A stretch of 64,000 bases of DNA, from positions 6,840,174 through 6,904,173 of the forward strand of contig NW_022204507.1 in NCBI RefSeq assembly GCF_008831285.2, written 5' to 3'. The stretch's first letter is position 1; each line of letters opens with the position of its first letter. Shown here in pieces: positions 47,828-59,377 of this stretch. This DNA comes from Nymphaea colorata (Eukaryota; Streptophyta; Magnoliopsida; Nymphaeales; Nymphaeaceae). The notes beneath the pieces are model-generated. The model was not told the DNA's origin. It worked only from the letters and a program-made list of their open reading frames with translations, and made no database searches. The translations under genes and the position numbers were made by a program.

Positions 47828-48827
47828 TAGGGGTGGACATGAGCCGAGTCGAGCCCGAGTTCACCCAGCTCGAGCTCAGCTCAACTAATGAAACATCGAG
47901 CTCGAGCGAAGCTTGAGCTCGAGAATAACTCGACTGATGTAGTTCCAGCTCGAGTCGAGCTCAAACTCGATTAAGGCTCGCCAAACTCGTCTCTCTTACT
48001 GCTTTGCCACCACCACCTCTCTCACTGCTTTGCCTCCACCACCATGGTGTCACCTGCTTCTTCGCCACCTCGAACCCACGCAATGGGTTTCCAAAGCCCT
48101 TGCCCACTAAGGGAGGAACCCTCACCCAACACAAGGGTTTCAAGTTAGGGTTTCTAAAACCCTCGCCTACCCATGCGAGGGAGTTAGTGAAACCCTCGCT
48201 TGGGCAAAACCCTCACCCAATCGAGGGTTCCAGAAAACCTCCCTTTGGCAAAACGAGGGAGAGTGTGAAACCCTTGCCCAATCGAGGGTTCCAGAAAGCC
48301 TCCCTTTGGCAAAATGAGGTAGAGTGTAAGATCAGATAGGGAGAGAGAGAAGGGAAGAGTAGAGGGAGTGGCTTGGGCAAAATGAGAGAGAGAGAGAGAG
48401 ATTGAAGAGGGGGAGATAGAATGGGAGAGTAGAGGGATAGGAGGTCGGGAGAAGAAGTTGTACCTTAGTGTCTCCAGTTTGAAGAATCGAGAATCGGTGG
48501 TCAGAAGGAGAAAGCCAGTGAAGACTGAAGAGAGAGAAAAAATAGGAAAGTGACGCAGCATCGATGGATGGAGAAAGCCAGTGAAGAGAGAGAAAAAAAA
48601 GAGGAAAGTGACTAGCTTCGTAAGTGACGAGCTTTGTTACTCGAGCTAACGAGCCGAGTTGCGTTAATCGAGTTTCGTTAAACAAACTCGAACACGACTC
48701 AATAAATAAACGAGCTGAAGCAGCAACTCGTTCTCGACTTATTGAGTAGAAAAGGTGCCTCGAAATCGAGTTCGAGCCGAGCATTGACGAGCCGAGTTCG
48801 AGTTACTCGGCTCATTGTTCACCCTTA
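47828..48827. mobile_element. 1-kb element with CTCGAG/GAGCCGAG-rich terminal inverted repeats
   Basis: Begins 'taggggtggacatgagccga' and ends with the imperfect inverted copy 'ctcattgttcaccctta'. Both ends are packed with 'gagctcgag' and 'gagccgagt' words. Right after it the C2-module sequence resumes ('ttgcaaaactaaag'). The interior is GC-richer, with two 61-base tandem units from 48221 and 48282 ('tcgagggttccagaaa..') and GA-rich tracts. Its open frames on both strands (48004-48339 plus, 48784-48332 minus) have no transposase features. Termini of this style are common in non-autonomous hAT-like plant elements. No clear 8-base target duplication. Confidence 0.55.
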
Positions 48828-49950
48828 TTGCAAAACTAAAGACTTTATTTCCTCAATGCAGAACGACCTACTTCCTGTCTAAGCCCCGGCAACTAGGTTC
48901 TAATGCTTAGTTTTTAGGTACTCTTCTACATGATGATTTTCAATTTCTTAAGGTGGCGCTTGATGTCCCCATGATTTTCAATATTCTAGGATTTTATCTT
49001 CAGAATAATAATTTTAGAGTCGGTGGAAAAAAATTATTATTTCCTATTCGGAATTCAAGGAGTGTTTGATGGAAGAAGACTTTAATGCCTACAATATTTG
49101 TACTTTGTTTGTTAGGCACAAGGAAAAAGAATTGCAACAGTTGAAATATTTTAATAACCATTTCAGAAATTAATAAAAAGCTATGGAGCATTAACCATGA
49201 ATTTTTTTTTATAAAGAAGTATGTTTATTTCCAAAATGTTTGAAAGCTCTGAAGCGCTGATATGAAATAATAATCTCTGCCTCGGCAGTGTTTCATATTG
49301 GAAAGCTAATTAAGCACCAAGTGACTTGTTCTGTGCTTGTTGCTCCCAAGTGGGATGAACAATATCAACAACCAAGAATCCAGAGATTTGAGTTTAATCA
49401 TGGAGTTAATCATTTGACCGGGAATGTCACGAATATGAAGCTAAGTAGTATATTTTGGAAGCGATAGTTGGAATCAATTTGGATTATTGCACATTCCCAC
49501 TTAAGTAAAGGCTTTTAGCTTTTGAAAAAATCCATAATCCCAGGCAGGTTCAGAGGTTGGAAACCTTGTTTCTATTGCGTGAACATTTTTTAAAGAATAA
49601 ACAAATGATATTGCAAAAGTCAATGATTATTACACATTTTGTAATTAATGGCAGAAGCTATCAAGCTTATAATGGTTCAAGGGTACATGTTACTTCTCGG
49701 CTGGAAACTACAATCCTTCTAGTTATATATTTATCATGTACACTCTGTCCTATCGTTATTTAATGGACACAAAAAATAACTTGATATATCATTACACATT
49801 CTATGCCACCAGATAACAATGTGGAACATTGAACAATATCCTTCAGCATGTAAAGACACAACAAACTTTCAAAAATTCAGATAGTTTCAAAAGATTTACA
49901 ATGAAATTTGAGCAGCACTTGTTTGTAGAAAAATTGGACCTCAGGTAATT
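48828..49950. repeat. mosaic of C2-module and module-Y sequence
   Basis: 48830-49262 matches 11880-12440 (left part of module a). From about 49265 it switches to sequence like 18940-19640. The switch point marks an old recombination or deletion junction. Confidence 0.6.
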
Positions 49951-50429
49951 TTAATTTCTCTAGATCCAAATCTGAACAATAATTTATGCGGACAAAATCT
50001 GGAAGAGCCTCGGTGTCCCAGAAACTTCTAACAACACATTGGTAGAATCACTTTATCTAAATCGTCAATTTCATCAAGCAACACATTTAAGAATAAACTA
50101 CTATCATTCATAAAGTGCTTACAAGGTAACACAATACATAAATGGACTTACCTAGCTCACTTAGTGAGCTTCACTTGCTAAGCATGTTTCCCACGAGCAT
50201 CCCACCTTCACTTGATGCACACACAAACTCAACCGCTTCACTAGATCAGAAAGTGAGCACACGAGCACCTTCACATTCACTTTCACTCACTTGAGACTCA
50301 ATCCACACCAGAATGACCAGCACCCTGTTTGTAGTGAGAAGATGTCGGTGGCGGAAAGCAACAGAGAACACAAGTTCTCTTAACTCTTTTAAAGAGAGAA
50401 CACGAGTTCTCTCTGCTTCGGAGATTGGA

Positions 50430-51760
50430 TCTCGGCCAATGGGTTCATGGCATGATATAGAATTGGAGAATATTGAGTACAATCTGGTTTTAGAAACTGC
50501 TCTTGTCAATATGTAGTCAAAATGTGGAGAAGACGATATTGCTCGACACCTGTTTGATAAAATGTCTGCGAGGAATGTTGCATCATGGAATGCGATGATT
50601 TCCGGCTATGCACGGAATGGACAGCCAAATAATGGATTAATCCTTTTTGGCGCAATGAAAGATTGTGGCTTGATGCCTAATGAAATTACCATGTTATGGG
50701 TGGTTTCATGTTGCACCCAATTGAGGGATATTGAGATGGGTAACATGGTTTTGGATTATATATGCTGGCACAATATTGTACTGTGTAAGAATTTGTAGAA
50801 TACAATAGTTGATGTGTACGCAAAATGTGAAGATATGGATTCAGCTAAGAGATTGTTTGATGAAATGAAAGAAAAAGATCACATTTGTGGACTTCCTTAA
50901 TTGGGGGATATATTCGCTCTAGTAGATTCAATGAAGCTATACAGGTTTTCTAGCAAATGCAGTCAAGCAGTGCAAGGCCTGATGCAGTCACTTTGATCAA
51001 TTTGCTTAAATTGTGTTCTGATCTGGCTATCTTGGATCTTGGAAGATGGGTGCATTTTTACATGGATAGAAACAAAATATCTGACCTATACTTGAACACT
51101 GCTCTGATACACATGTATTGTAAATGCGGAAATGTAGCAGATGCAATTGACGTTTTCAACAAGATGCCAACAATGAATGTCATGTCATGGACAGAAATTA
51201 TACCAGGACTTGGATTGAATGGCTGCAACCAGCAAGCTCCCAATTTTTTTGCAGCGATGCAAAGGGAATCCATGGTTAGACCAGATGAAATCATGTTCAT
51301 TACAGTCTTGTCCGCTTGTAGTTATGCAGGCTTGATTGAGGAAGGGTGTTACTACTTCCATATGATGACAGAAACTTATGGCATTGAGCCAACAGTTGAG
51401 CACTATGGTAGCATGATTGATCTTCCGGGACGAGCAGGATTAGTGCCTCCTTGTTGGGGACACTGTTAAGCTCATGTAAAATTCTTGGGCAGTTTAAGAT
51501 AGCTGTGGAAGTTGTGAAATATATTCAAGAAACAGGAAGTGTTGTTGGTGCAACTTATGTGACTTGCTCTAATATATATGCTGATGCTATGTTATGGGAG
51601 GACGTTTGTAGAGTAAGAAAGGGTATGACAATTTCTGGGGTGGAGAAGATACCATGAGGTAGCTTAATTGGTTTGGATAGTGGTGTTCAAGAATTTCTTT
51701 GTGGGAGATGAGAGTTTTGTAGAAGTTATGGCACGTGGATACAGATGAAGACACGGAGAC
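50430..51760 (+). pseudogene. PPR protein pseudogene, PLS class with E-type C terminus
   Basis: Plus strand. Motifs in order: ETALVNM-stop-SKCG (50490-50530, TAG replacing a Tyr codon), ARHLFDKM, NVASWNAMISGYARNG, MPNEITM, a TAG at 50796, then DVYAKCEDMDSAKRLFDEM (50812-50870), a frameshift near 50890, IGGYIRS, a TAG before QMQ at 50951, ARPDAVTLINLLKLCSD, LNTALIHMYCKCGN, PTMNVMSWTEII, RPDEIMFITVLSACSYAGLIEEG, EPTVEHYGSMIDLPGRAG. A deletion with a frame change near 51450 leads to the E part (LGTLLSSCKILG, YVTCSNIYADAMLWEDV, GVEKIP-stop-GSLI) and a last frameshift at FVGDES. Such proteins guide C-to-U editing or processing of organellar RNA. At least three stops and three frameshifts; the N-terminal part is missing. 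Confidence 0.9.
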
Positions 51761-51899
51761 AAAACCATTCATTTGAAAATTCCAGCTTAGACAATTTCCA
51801 TATGAAAAGGATATGGGGATTTCTCCCACTTGGCTTAAAGATGAAGTATAAGAGAGGATTTTGGAAACATTATTAAGAATGGTCATGGGTGAAAGGTGA

Positions 51900-52480
51900 G
51901 GTGTACAAGTGTCTGCACATGCATCTTGTTAGACATTTTGAAAGGTGTAATTATTTTAGCAGTTGCAGTGCCTATTATGCATACACTTTGCAAATGCTTT
52001 AACATGATCACAGACTTTTCAGTGCAGAAGAGAACTGATTTGGGCCTTGATTTCAGTGACCATTGAGGTAAGCGTCAATGAAGATCAGCGACAGTGGGAT
52101 AAGTACTTTTGTATTCCATACTCGTACAATCGGTCCAGGTTCTAGTGGGCCCAAAAGTCAACCTTGGTATATTGGTTCAGCTTATTGTTTTTCTATCCTC
52201 TACTACGTAGCATCAACTTTCTATCCTGAAAATTGTGAAGATGATGTCCAGCTTCAGCGGAATTCTCGTAAGCAAGTCCAAGCTCAGGCAAGTGTTGTAA
52301 AGATCTCATTAATGTCATTTAGCACCTTGCTTCTTTTCTTCAACAGGACTTGTGTCGGATGCTCTTATTTGTTGTTGAGAAGGTGTAGGTTTCGGAGGCC
52401 AGAATGAGAGGTTTTAACATAATTTATTTGTGGTGGCTCTTCTAAGGCCTTTGTGGTTTCTTCATAACTTGTTAATTACA
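51900..52480. other. downstream of PPR pseudogene, no gene recognised
   Basis: A 109-codon plus-strand frame (52078-52407) is the longest in this stretch. It shows no domain I recognise, has no homologue elsewhere in the window and no clear splice context. It may be chance or 3' flank of the PPR pseudogene. Confidence 0.35.
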
Positions 52481-52616
52481 CATTCAGAAAATTGCACAAG
52501 TGGTACCCCAACTGCATAATCAAATTATGTTCACTGTTCCATATTGCCAACTTAAATCCCTATTTAGCTATTTCATATGGACTTTGATTGACCATCTGAT
52601 ATGTGTATATACGCCC

Positions 52617-53761
52617 AATTTTCCTAACGTTTTCGTGCTTGTGGATTCAGATTCTAACAGACCAAGCTCTACAGAGAGGTTGGAGGACATTAGCTCTCTT
52701 CAAAAAGATTTCAGAATTAAATGTAAGAATCCAAAACAGGAGCACGCAGACGCCGATCCTTGATCTTCCTCATGGCACGTAAGCATGCCATTAATCTGAA
52801 TTCTCCCAATGCACCTATCCTGCTTTAACACTTCATTTTGCAAATTGTAATAATTTCTGCCTTTCCTGCATCGTGTAGGGTTTCTCTGGACAGGGCTCTT
52901 AGAGATGGAGAAGATGAACTAACAATCTAACTGGATTACCATCTCAAGGTTTTAAACAGAGCACATATCATGAGCATAGTTCACTTATACTGCAAAGATG
53001 ATTGGTAGAAATATCACTGTAGATTTCTCAATATATAGCCACGAGGATCTTAGTGTGAACAACCAAATCAAGGAGACAACTAGCCACGCTTAATAAGTTG
53101 AAGTTCTTATATTGAATTTTCTAGGCAATTGAAGAGAGAAAAAATTGACTCAAATAACTGTATTTAGTTCCTTAACTAGTCACCCCACTAGCCACTACCC
53201 TCTTTAGGACAGTTAACTCAACCACAATCTTTTTGATGTGGGACTTCCTCAATGGGGGCTCTTCGTGTTGCTGCCCAATGGAATTCGTCCGCCAAGTCTT
53301 GGATAGCCTTCTCAGAGGCATCCATTCTTGCTCCCAAGCCATCACTGATCCAAAGACTCGATTGATCTCCGCTTGGTTGATGAGGAACCAAACAATTCAG
53401 GTTGAGCATGAGTATTTCACAAGAGGGCACTTAGATTACTCCATGGGGCTAAAAAACGGCTGCCCACGAGATTTTCTGCTGTTACTCAATGTTTCCACAG
53501 AACTTATTGACTTGAAATAATACTTGGTTATTTGCTTCTTTTATTTTTCTTGAACAAGGGGGAGGAGCGGTAGGGCATGCAAGTGATGTTAGGATAAGAA
53601 TGCGACGTAGTTGGGGTGATGTGTGTAAAACTTCATGCTTGTTTTGCTTAATTTCACTTCTGCTTCCAAAAGTTTTGGAATTTCATATTTCGTATTATCC
53701 ACTGCAGGGAGGTGTACAACAACAGATATGGATTTGTCAATTATGGCATCAATCATCTTAA
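52617..53761 (+). pseudogene. C2-domain protein pseudogene, copy f (E3-E6, inverted)
   Basis: E3 52617-52778 (NFPNVFVLVDSDSNRPS, extra A and TGA as in copy a), E4 52879-52948, E5 53559-53620 (62 bases with the extra G), E6 53708-53761 with the short 17-residue tail. E1/E2 are absent: upstream, sequence similarity stops near 52500. Only C2 copy on the plus strand. Confidence 0.6.
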
Positions 53762-54949
53762 GTTGGCACCTGAACTTTTCAAAGATTTTCAAAATGACCA
53801 GAAATAATCATAATTATTTTCATATCAGTGCTTTCGGAGCTTTCAGACATTTTGGAAATAAACATACTCCTTTATAAAAAAATTTCAAGGCTAATGCTCC
53901 ATATCGCTTTAAAAATTTCTCAACATGGTTATTAAAGTATTTTAACAGTTGCAAATTTGTTTCCTTGTGCCTAACAAACAAAGTCCAAATATTATAGCCA
54001 TTAAAGTCTTCTTCCACCAAACTCTACTTGAATTCCGAATAGGAAATAATATTTCTCTTCCACAGACTCTAAAATTATTATTCTGAATTAAAATCCTAGA
54101 ACATTGAAAATCCTGGGGGCATCAAGCGCCACCTTAAGAAATTGAAAATCATCATGTAGAAGAGGACCTAAAAACTAAGCATTAGAACAAAGTTGCCAGG
54201 GCTTAGACTGGAGGTATCCCTTTCTGCATTGAGGAAATAAAGTCTTGATGTGGATTAAAAACATGCATCTGAAACCTTGAGAAGAAGAAAAGTCTGTGAT
54301 CGACCACTCAGAACCCAGCACCTTTTCAACCTTATCTGGACATGCTTGTGGTTATGGATTTTTTTTCAAAAGCCTTTAGTTTTGCATCAAATATTAGTTA
54401 GCTTCATCTACAATAATATACTCAGTCAAAGAATTGGCTCTCTCTGATTGATTTCAAAGTCTCTGGATTCTTTATAAAACAGTGCCAATATAGAGATTAA
54501 TCTAACCATCATCAGCACATGCACAAGTCAATTGGGATTATATATATGGTCCCCTAAACATATTACAACATTGAAACCTTATGTCTCCTGAACTCCACTT
54601 GTGGTGAAATAAGAAGCTAATGCCTGTAGCTAGAATATTTTGATGTGATGGTTTGGTGGACGTGATGAAAAATTTAAAAAATAAGTTAAAAAACTAGCAA
54701 ACCATGCCATAGAATGAAAATGCCTACATGAAACCATGTACTCATTCATAGTAGTAGCAAGATTTCTATATATTTTTTTAAGAATAAGCACATTGACAAG
54801 TCCACTGGATATTACAAAAGACATATCATGAAAGGGGTCTTTTTTGAGAGCAAGTTCCGTATGCTACTCCCGCGTACGCAACAAGCGTACATCAGATGTG
54901 GAACCTACTACCAATATGCTCATTCACTTTTATGCCCAATACATTACAT

Positions 54950-55215
54950 ATTCATATGCGTGAGATAGCAAATAGGTATAAAATATGAGATAATGTGCAA
55001 GATAACAAAAGATTTATGAGATAATGAGATAACAAAAAGATGTATGAGACAACAGCAAACATAAGTATGAGATAATATTTATGAGACAACACATGATTTA
55101 TGAGATAATAATGTAACAGACAAATGTATGAGATAAAATAATAAGATAATAGATCAATGTATGAGATAATGTTAAACATAAATATGAGATAATGTTTATG
55201 AGATAATAAATTTAT
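54950..55215. repeat. ATCTCATA minisatellite, inverted copy
   Basis: Reads as 'tatgagataat' units on the plus strand; homologous to 11010-11245 and 37770-38015. Confidence 0.7.
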
Positions 55216-55507
55216 GGTCACAAAAGCCTTTTTAAGTTTCCAAGGATAATATAAGTCGACCGGAATCATCATAAATCATTTTCTTTTACAATAAAAAATC
55301 CAAGTGACGCTTGAGTTTGACAAATGATCAAACAACCAAATTTTGCAATTCTTAGTAGATTGAATTAATCTTTAATTTTATAATAGCCCTTGTGTCAATT
55401 AATACTAGCTGATGAAAGATCTTAATTTCTTCTTATTTTCCTCTCAATTGTGTATGACAATGGGTTGGATGACTCTCATAAGTTGGTTAAATAAATTTTC
55501 TTAGAAA

Positions 55508-55512
55508 TATAT

Positions 55513-55569
<57 letters not shown>
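55508..55569. repeat. (TA)n microsatellite
   Basis: About 60 bases of TA bordering the MITE at 55571. Confidence 0.95.
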
Positions 55570-55570
<1 letters not shown>

Positions 55571-55573
<3 letters not shown>

Positions 55574-55775
55574 GTAACTCTAGTTTTTTTGAGTTACCTA
55601 ACCATCTATTCTGTACCGTCTAATCCAACATTACGGACGACTAAGAAAAAAATAATGAGAAAAAGATGGTATTTTCGTTCTCTAATATTAGTTTACACCT
55701 TTTTATCATTGTTTTTCTCTCAACCATCCATATGCTTTAAATGAATGACCTTGGTTAAATAGTTGAGTGATTCTA
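55571..55775. mobile_element. MITE with GGTAACTC/GAGTTACC termini
   Basis: Left end 'atggtaactctag...gagttacc', interior 'tttttctctcaaccatcca', right end 'agttgagtgattct'. Same family as 16317-16547; again one end lies against (TA)n. Confidence 0.5.
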
Positions 55776-56028
55776 AGGTCTTGTTTGACGCACGAGAATG
55801 AAGATTTTTTCAAGTATGGAGCAAGATTTTTTTGTGGAAAAAAATCAGACCTAGAGAGGTCTGACTTATTTTCTTTTTTTTTTTGGGGGGGGGGGTGTGG
55901 GAGTTTTTCTGAATTCATTGAAAAATGCATGGTAAAATTCCCTTTCTTTGATGCTGCAGGGAAAAACCATACAAACTTGAAAAAAAATCCACCTTGCAAA
56001 GTATTTTTCCTGTGCATCAAACGGGGCT
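55775..56028. mobile_element. Tourist-like MITE, inverted copy
   Basis: Starts 'aaggtcttgtttgacgcac' and ends 'gtgcatcaaacggggc', then TTAA. A T tract followed by a G tract at 55868-55897 is the complement of the A/C tract in 10144-10382. Confidence 0.55.
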
Positions 56029-56519
56029 TAAATGACTAGAGTCACCGTTCACTCATTATATGTATAAGAAAATAGTTAGATACTAGACTCTTATATACCA
56101 GATTGGATGAAAATTTTGCATATGAGTCATTGATTTTAACAAGATCAGATGTTTGAGAATAAATTGAAGAAAATAGAAACCAAGTTAATTGTACTTTCAA
56201 GCGGCCGAAATGCCGCTCACAAGAGGGAATAAATAAACTTCATTAGTCGAGATCTATGACTTTTTTTAAAAGGTATTGCTCGTTTTTGAAAATACAACTT
56301 TTTTTTTTAACTTAATCTCCACCATCTGGTCTCATTAAAATTAAGAGCTTTACAGAATCCCCGTTTAATTTGGTATATAAGAGAACCTCGACCAACAGAG
56401 CATATCCAAAAAATAATCACCCAAATCCAGCTCACATACTGATCTAGTTGATCGAATGAAGTACTCTGGTAGTCTGGTTGTTTAGATAGATCCATTGAAT
56501 AAGAAACTAATTTATAATC

Positions 56520-56619
56520 NNNNNNNNNNNNNNNNNNNNNNNNNNNNNNNNNNNNNNNNNNNNNNNNNNNNNNNNNNNNNNNNNNNNNNNNNNNNNNNNN
56601 NNNNNNNNNNNNNNNNNNN
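56520..56619. other. assembly gap (100 N)
   Basis: Exactly 100 N, at the point where inverted module f meets C2 copy g. Order and orientation across it rest on scaffolding, not on sequence. Confidence 0.99.
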
Positions 56620-56749
56620 GGACCACTCACATGACCCATACTGGAACTCGAGTAAGTTGACTGTGCACGAGAAAGTTTTGTCGTTTTACAACTCCATGCA
56701 ATGGCATACCGGAACCTGACATGTAACTCGAACCCGTGTACTTGTTGTA

Positions 56750-57107
56750 GGACTGCTGGACTGTTCTTGCTGTACACTTCCCTGCAATGATGTACTGTAA
56801 CTTGTTGCACGACTTCTGGACCGTGCACCAGAACGCTGCTGTTGTGGCACACCTCCCTGCAATGACGAACTGCAGCCTGAGTAACTTGCTGTACAACCGC
56901 TGGACTGTGCACCAGAAGGCCGCTGTTGTGATACACCTCCCTGCGATGCCCTACTGTAGACCGAGTAACTTGCAGCACGACCGCTCGACTGTGCACTAGA
57001 AGGCCGCTGTTGTGGTCACCTCTCTGCGATGGCCTACTGCAGCCCAAGTAACTTGCTACACGACCGTTGGAGTGTGCACCAGAAGGCCGCTGTTGTGGTA
57101 CACTTCC
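56750..57107 (-). repeat. 84-base coding minisatellite in E6 of copy g
   Basis: Four to five tandem units of 84 bases (28 codons), one of 78 and one of 83. Each contains 'ggtgcacagtccagcggt' or a close variant on the minus strand. The first unit abuts the splice acceptor 'ttgcag', so the array fills nearly the entire last exon. Confidence 0.85.
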
Positions 57108-57419
57108 CTGCAATGGATAATATGATATAATTGAATTCCAATACTTTTGGAAGCAGAAGAGAAATTAAGCAAAACAAGCATGAAATTTTACACACATCAG
57201 CCCCACAGAGTTGCATTCTTATTGTAATGTCACCAGCATGTCTTTGCGCTCCACCCCGGTTAAGAAAAAGAGAGCAAATAACCAAGTATTATTTCAAGTC
57301 AATAAGGTCTGAGGAAACATTGAGGAACAGCAGAAAATCTGGTGGGCAGCCATTTTTAAGCCCCGTATAGTAATCCAAGCACCCTCTTGTGAAATACTCA
57401 TGTTCAACCTGAAATGTTT

Positions 57420-57600
57420 GGTTTCTCATCAACCAAGCGAGGATCAAGCTAAATACAGTTATTTGAGGTGATTTTTTTTCTCTGCAGTTGCTTACAAAAT
57501 CTAATACAAATTGACGCTAACTTATTAAGTGTGGCTAGCATTCTCCTCAATTTACAATGATATTTCTGCCATTCGACTTTGCAGTAGGCCTATGATAAGT
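57420..57600. other. intron 4 of C2 copy g lacking the 192-base segment
   Basis: Flanks of the 192-base segment present in copies a, d, f and h are joined directly here at about 57447, making this either the ancestral empty state or a deletion. Confidence 0.55.
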
Positions 57601-59346
57601 GAAATATGCTCATGATATGTGCTCTGTTTAAAACCTCAACCTTGTGTAATCCAGTGACATTGTTTGTTCATCTTCTCCTTCACGAGTAGCCCTGCTCAGA
57701 CGAAACCTACGTGATGGAGGAAAAGAAGAAATTATTACAATCTGCAAAACGAAGTGTTGAAGCAGGAGAGGTGCATTGGAAGGATTCAGATTAGTGATGA
57801 TTACGTTGCAACTGGAAGGTGATGGAACGTCATTGTCATCCTGTTCTGGACAGAAACAGTGATTGATTCTGGAAACCCTTGAATAAGGAAGCTCTCTGTA
57901 AAGCTTGGTCCGTTAACAGCTGAATGCACACGTAGGTACATCAATTGGACATATATGCACATATCAGATGATTAATGAAACTCCATTTGAAATAGCTAAA
58001 TAGGGATTTTACCTTTTCGTTTGGCCACCGGTCATCCCAAAAACTATGAGTCTATTTTCAAAACTTGGATTGGTTTTGGAATTTTTTAATTTTATTTCCT
58101 TTTCTTTCTTCTGCTGAACTACCTAAACTATAAACTTCTGCACTGACTGCAAAACATTCGACTTCCTATATATGTTTTATTTGTAATTAGTTTGATGGAC
58201 GAGAAATGAAATTATGACTAATTTACACAACAAATCATCACAAGGTCAAGATATCTAAGCTATGTTTCTTCTTGCTGTTTATGTGGCTAAGGTCTTTTTA
58301 TCCCTTTCTCGGAGGACACAGTTTTTTATTTTAAATCTGATGAGATCTACCAAATGATCTATCAATATCCAGAAATTCTTTCATATTACTACAACAGCTA
58401 AAGTATTTCCTTATAACTGTACTTTCCATGTCATGACATGATTATTTTGCCTATGCGAGTTGGGTTTCTAATTTTTTCTAATTTTTTTCAAGGCCGACAG
58501 GGGCATTGTTTATGTAGGATTGTAAACCTAAAGGCTCGTTTGAATATGCCCAAAAAATCTCTCGACAGAACAAATGTGTTTCATGAATTTGTCTCAATTT
58601 TTATATAAAACATATTACAAATTGTTCTCATTGCCAAACAGCCTGATCCTAAAAGTCGCATATTTTGCATGTCTTTTTTCAGCTGTCTGGGTACAGAACA
58701 ATTAAGTACCCCTTTCTTGGATGGTGAATTAATGAGACTCTTAAATTGTTCTTAGCATTAAGGTAGAGGATACAAGTGAAATCACCCAGGCAGGCTGGGA
58801 TGAAGCAAGTGAAGAGAAGAGGGATTCTGTCGAGTTTTCTTGAGTTCAGCCTAACTGGGTCCCAATTGGTTGTACGTCGAGTTGAATTTGCAGTACTTGG
58901 AGCTCAATGAGCCCAAACTTGGGTTCAAGTAACTTAAAATCCTATATTTACTATAAAATGGCTCAGAATTTCACTCTCAAATCTAGACTTGGGTTTATAA
59001 CTATCTAAGTCACCCGAATCCAGTTAATAACTGGATCTTATTATATATCTCTCACACACCAGTTTAAACTAAGATCCAACCTCGGGCTTGACCCACGATA
59101 GTGAGGGGCTGGTTACTGGTCTGGACTATGTGAAGTCAGTCCTTGGGCATGGGTGTTGCCTAATCCATTTGCTTAATGGAGCTGGTTAACGAGGGCGCGG
59201 GCTGTGTTATGGACTCAAGATGGTAGACTAGTTAACTATGGAAACTTATCAACCATAATTGGGGTAGATTAATTAACGTTTCTAATCTTGTTTAATTATG
59301 TGCTGAAATTCAAGGATTTTGCCTCTTACCCAAGTGGTCTGGTCTG

Positions 59347-59348
<2 letters not shown>

Positions 59349-59377
<29 letters not shown>
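59349..59377. repeat. (TG)n(TA)n microsatellite in C2 copy g intron
   Basis: Short TG then TA run at the place where copy a has its long (TA)n(GA)n/MITE/(CT)n complex. Copy g lacks the MITE, so the MITE inserted into copy a after they separated or was lost from g. Confidence 0.85.

Larger units (their letters stand above)
52560..56270. repeat. large repeated module f, inverted
   Basis: Reverse-complement copy of modules a/d: C2 exons first (plus strand), then the 'accatatatat' block, the ATCTCATA array (54950-55215), the MITEs and, at the far end, the 'agtcatagatct' block near 56250. Similarity to module d continues to 56519, where the assembly gap begins. Confidence 0.8.

Noticed and set aside
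48332-48784. 150-codon minus-strand frame
   Set aside because: Ser/Leu-rich translation of GA/CT-rich interior of the 1-kb inverted-repeat element; no transposase or other motif.
54952-55272. 106-codon minus-strand frame resembling a membrane protein
   Set aside because: It is the translation of the ATCTCATA minisatellite; hydrophobicity comes from the repeat and the frame is not preserved in the other arrays.
56626-57113. Continuous minus-strand frame of more than 150 codons (GLLVHSPAVVQQV repeats)
   Set aside because: Frame shift of the 28-residue Gln/Ser repeat of E6. It continues through the N gap and matches the expected tail only in its first unit before the one-base deletion.
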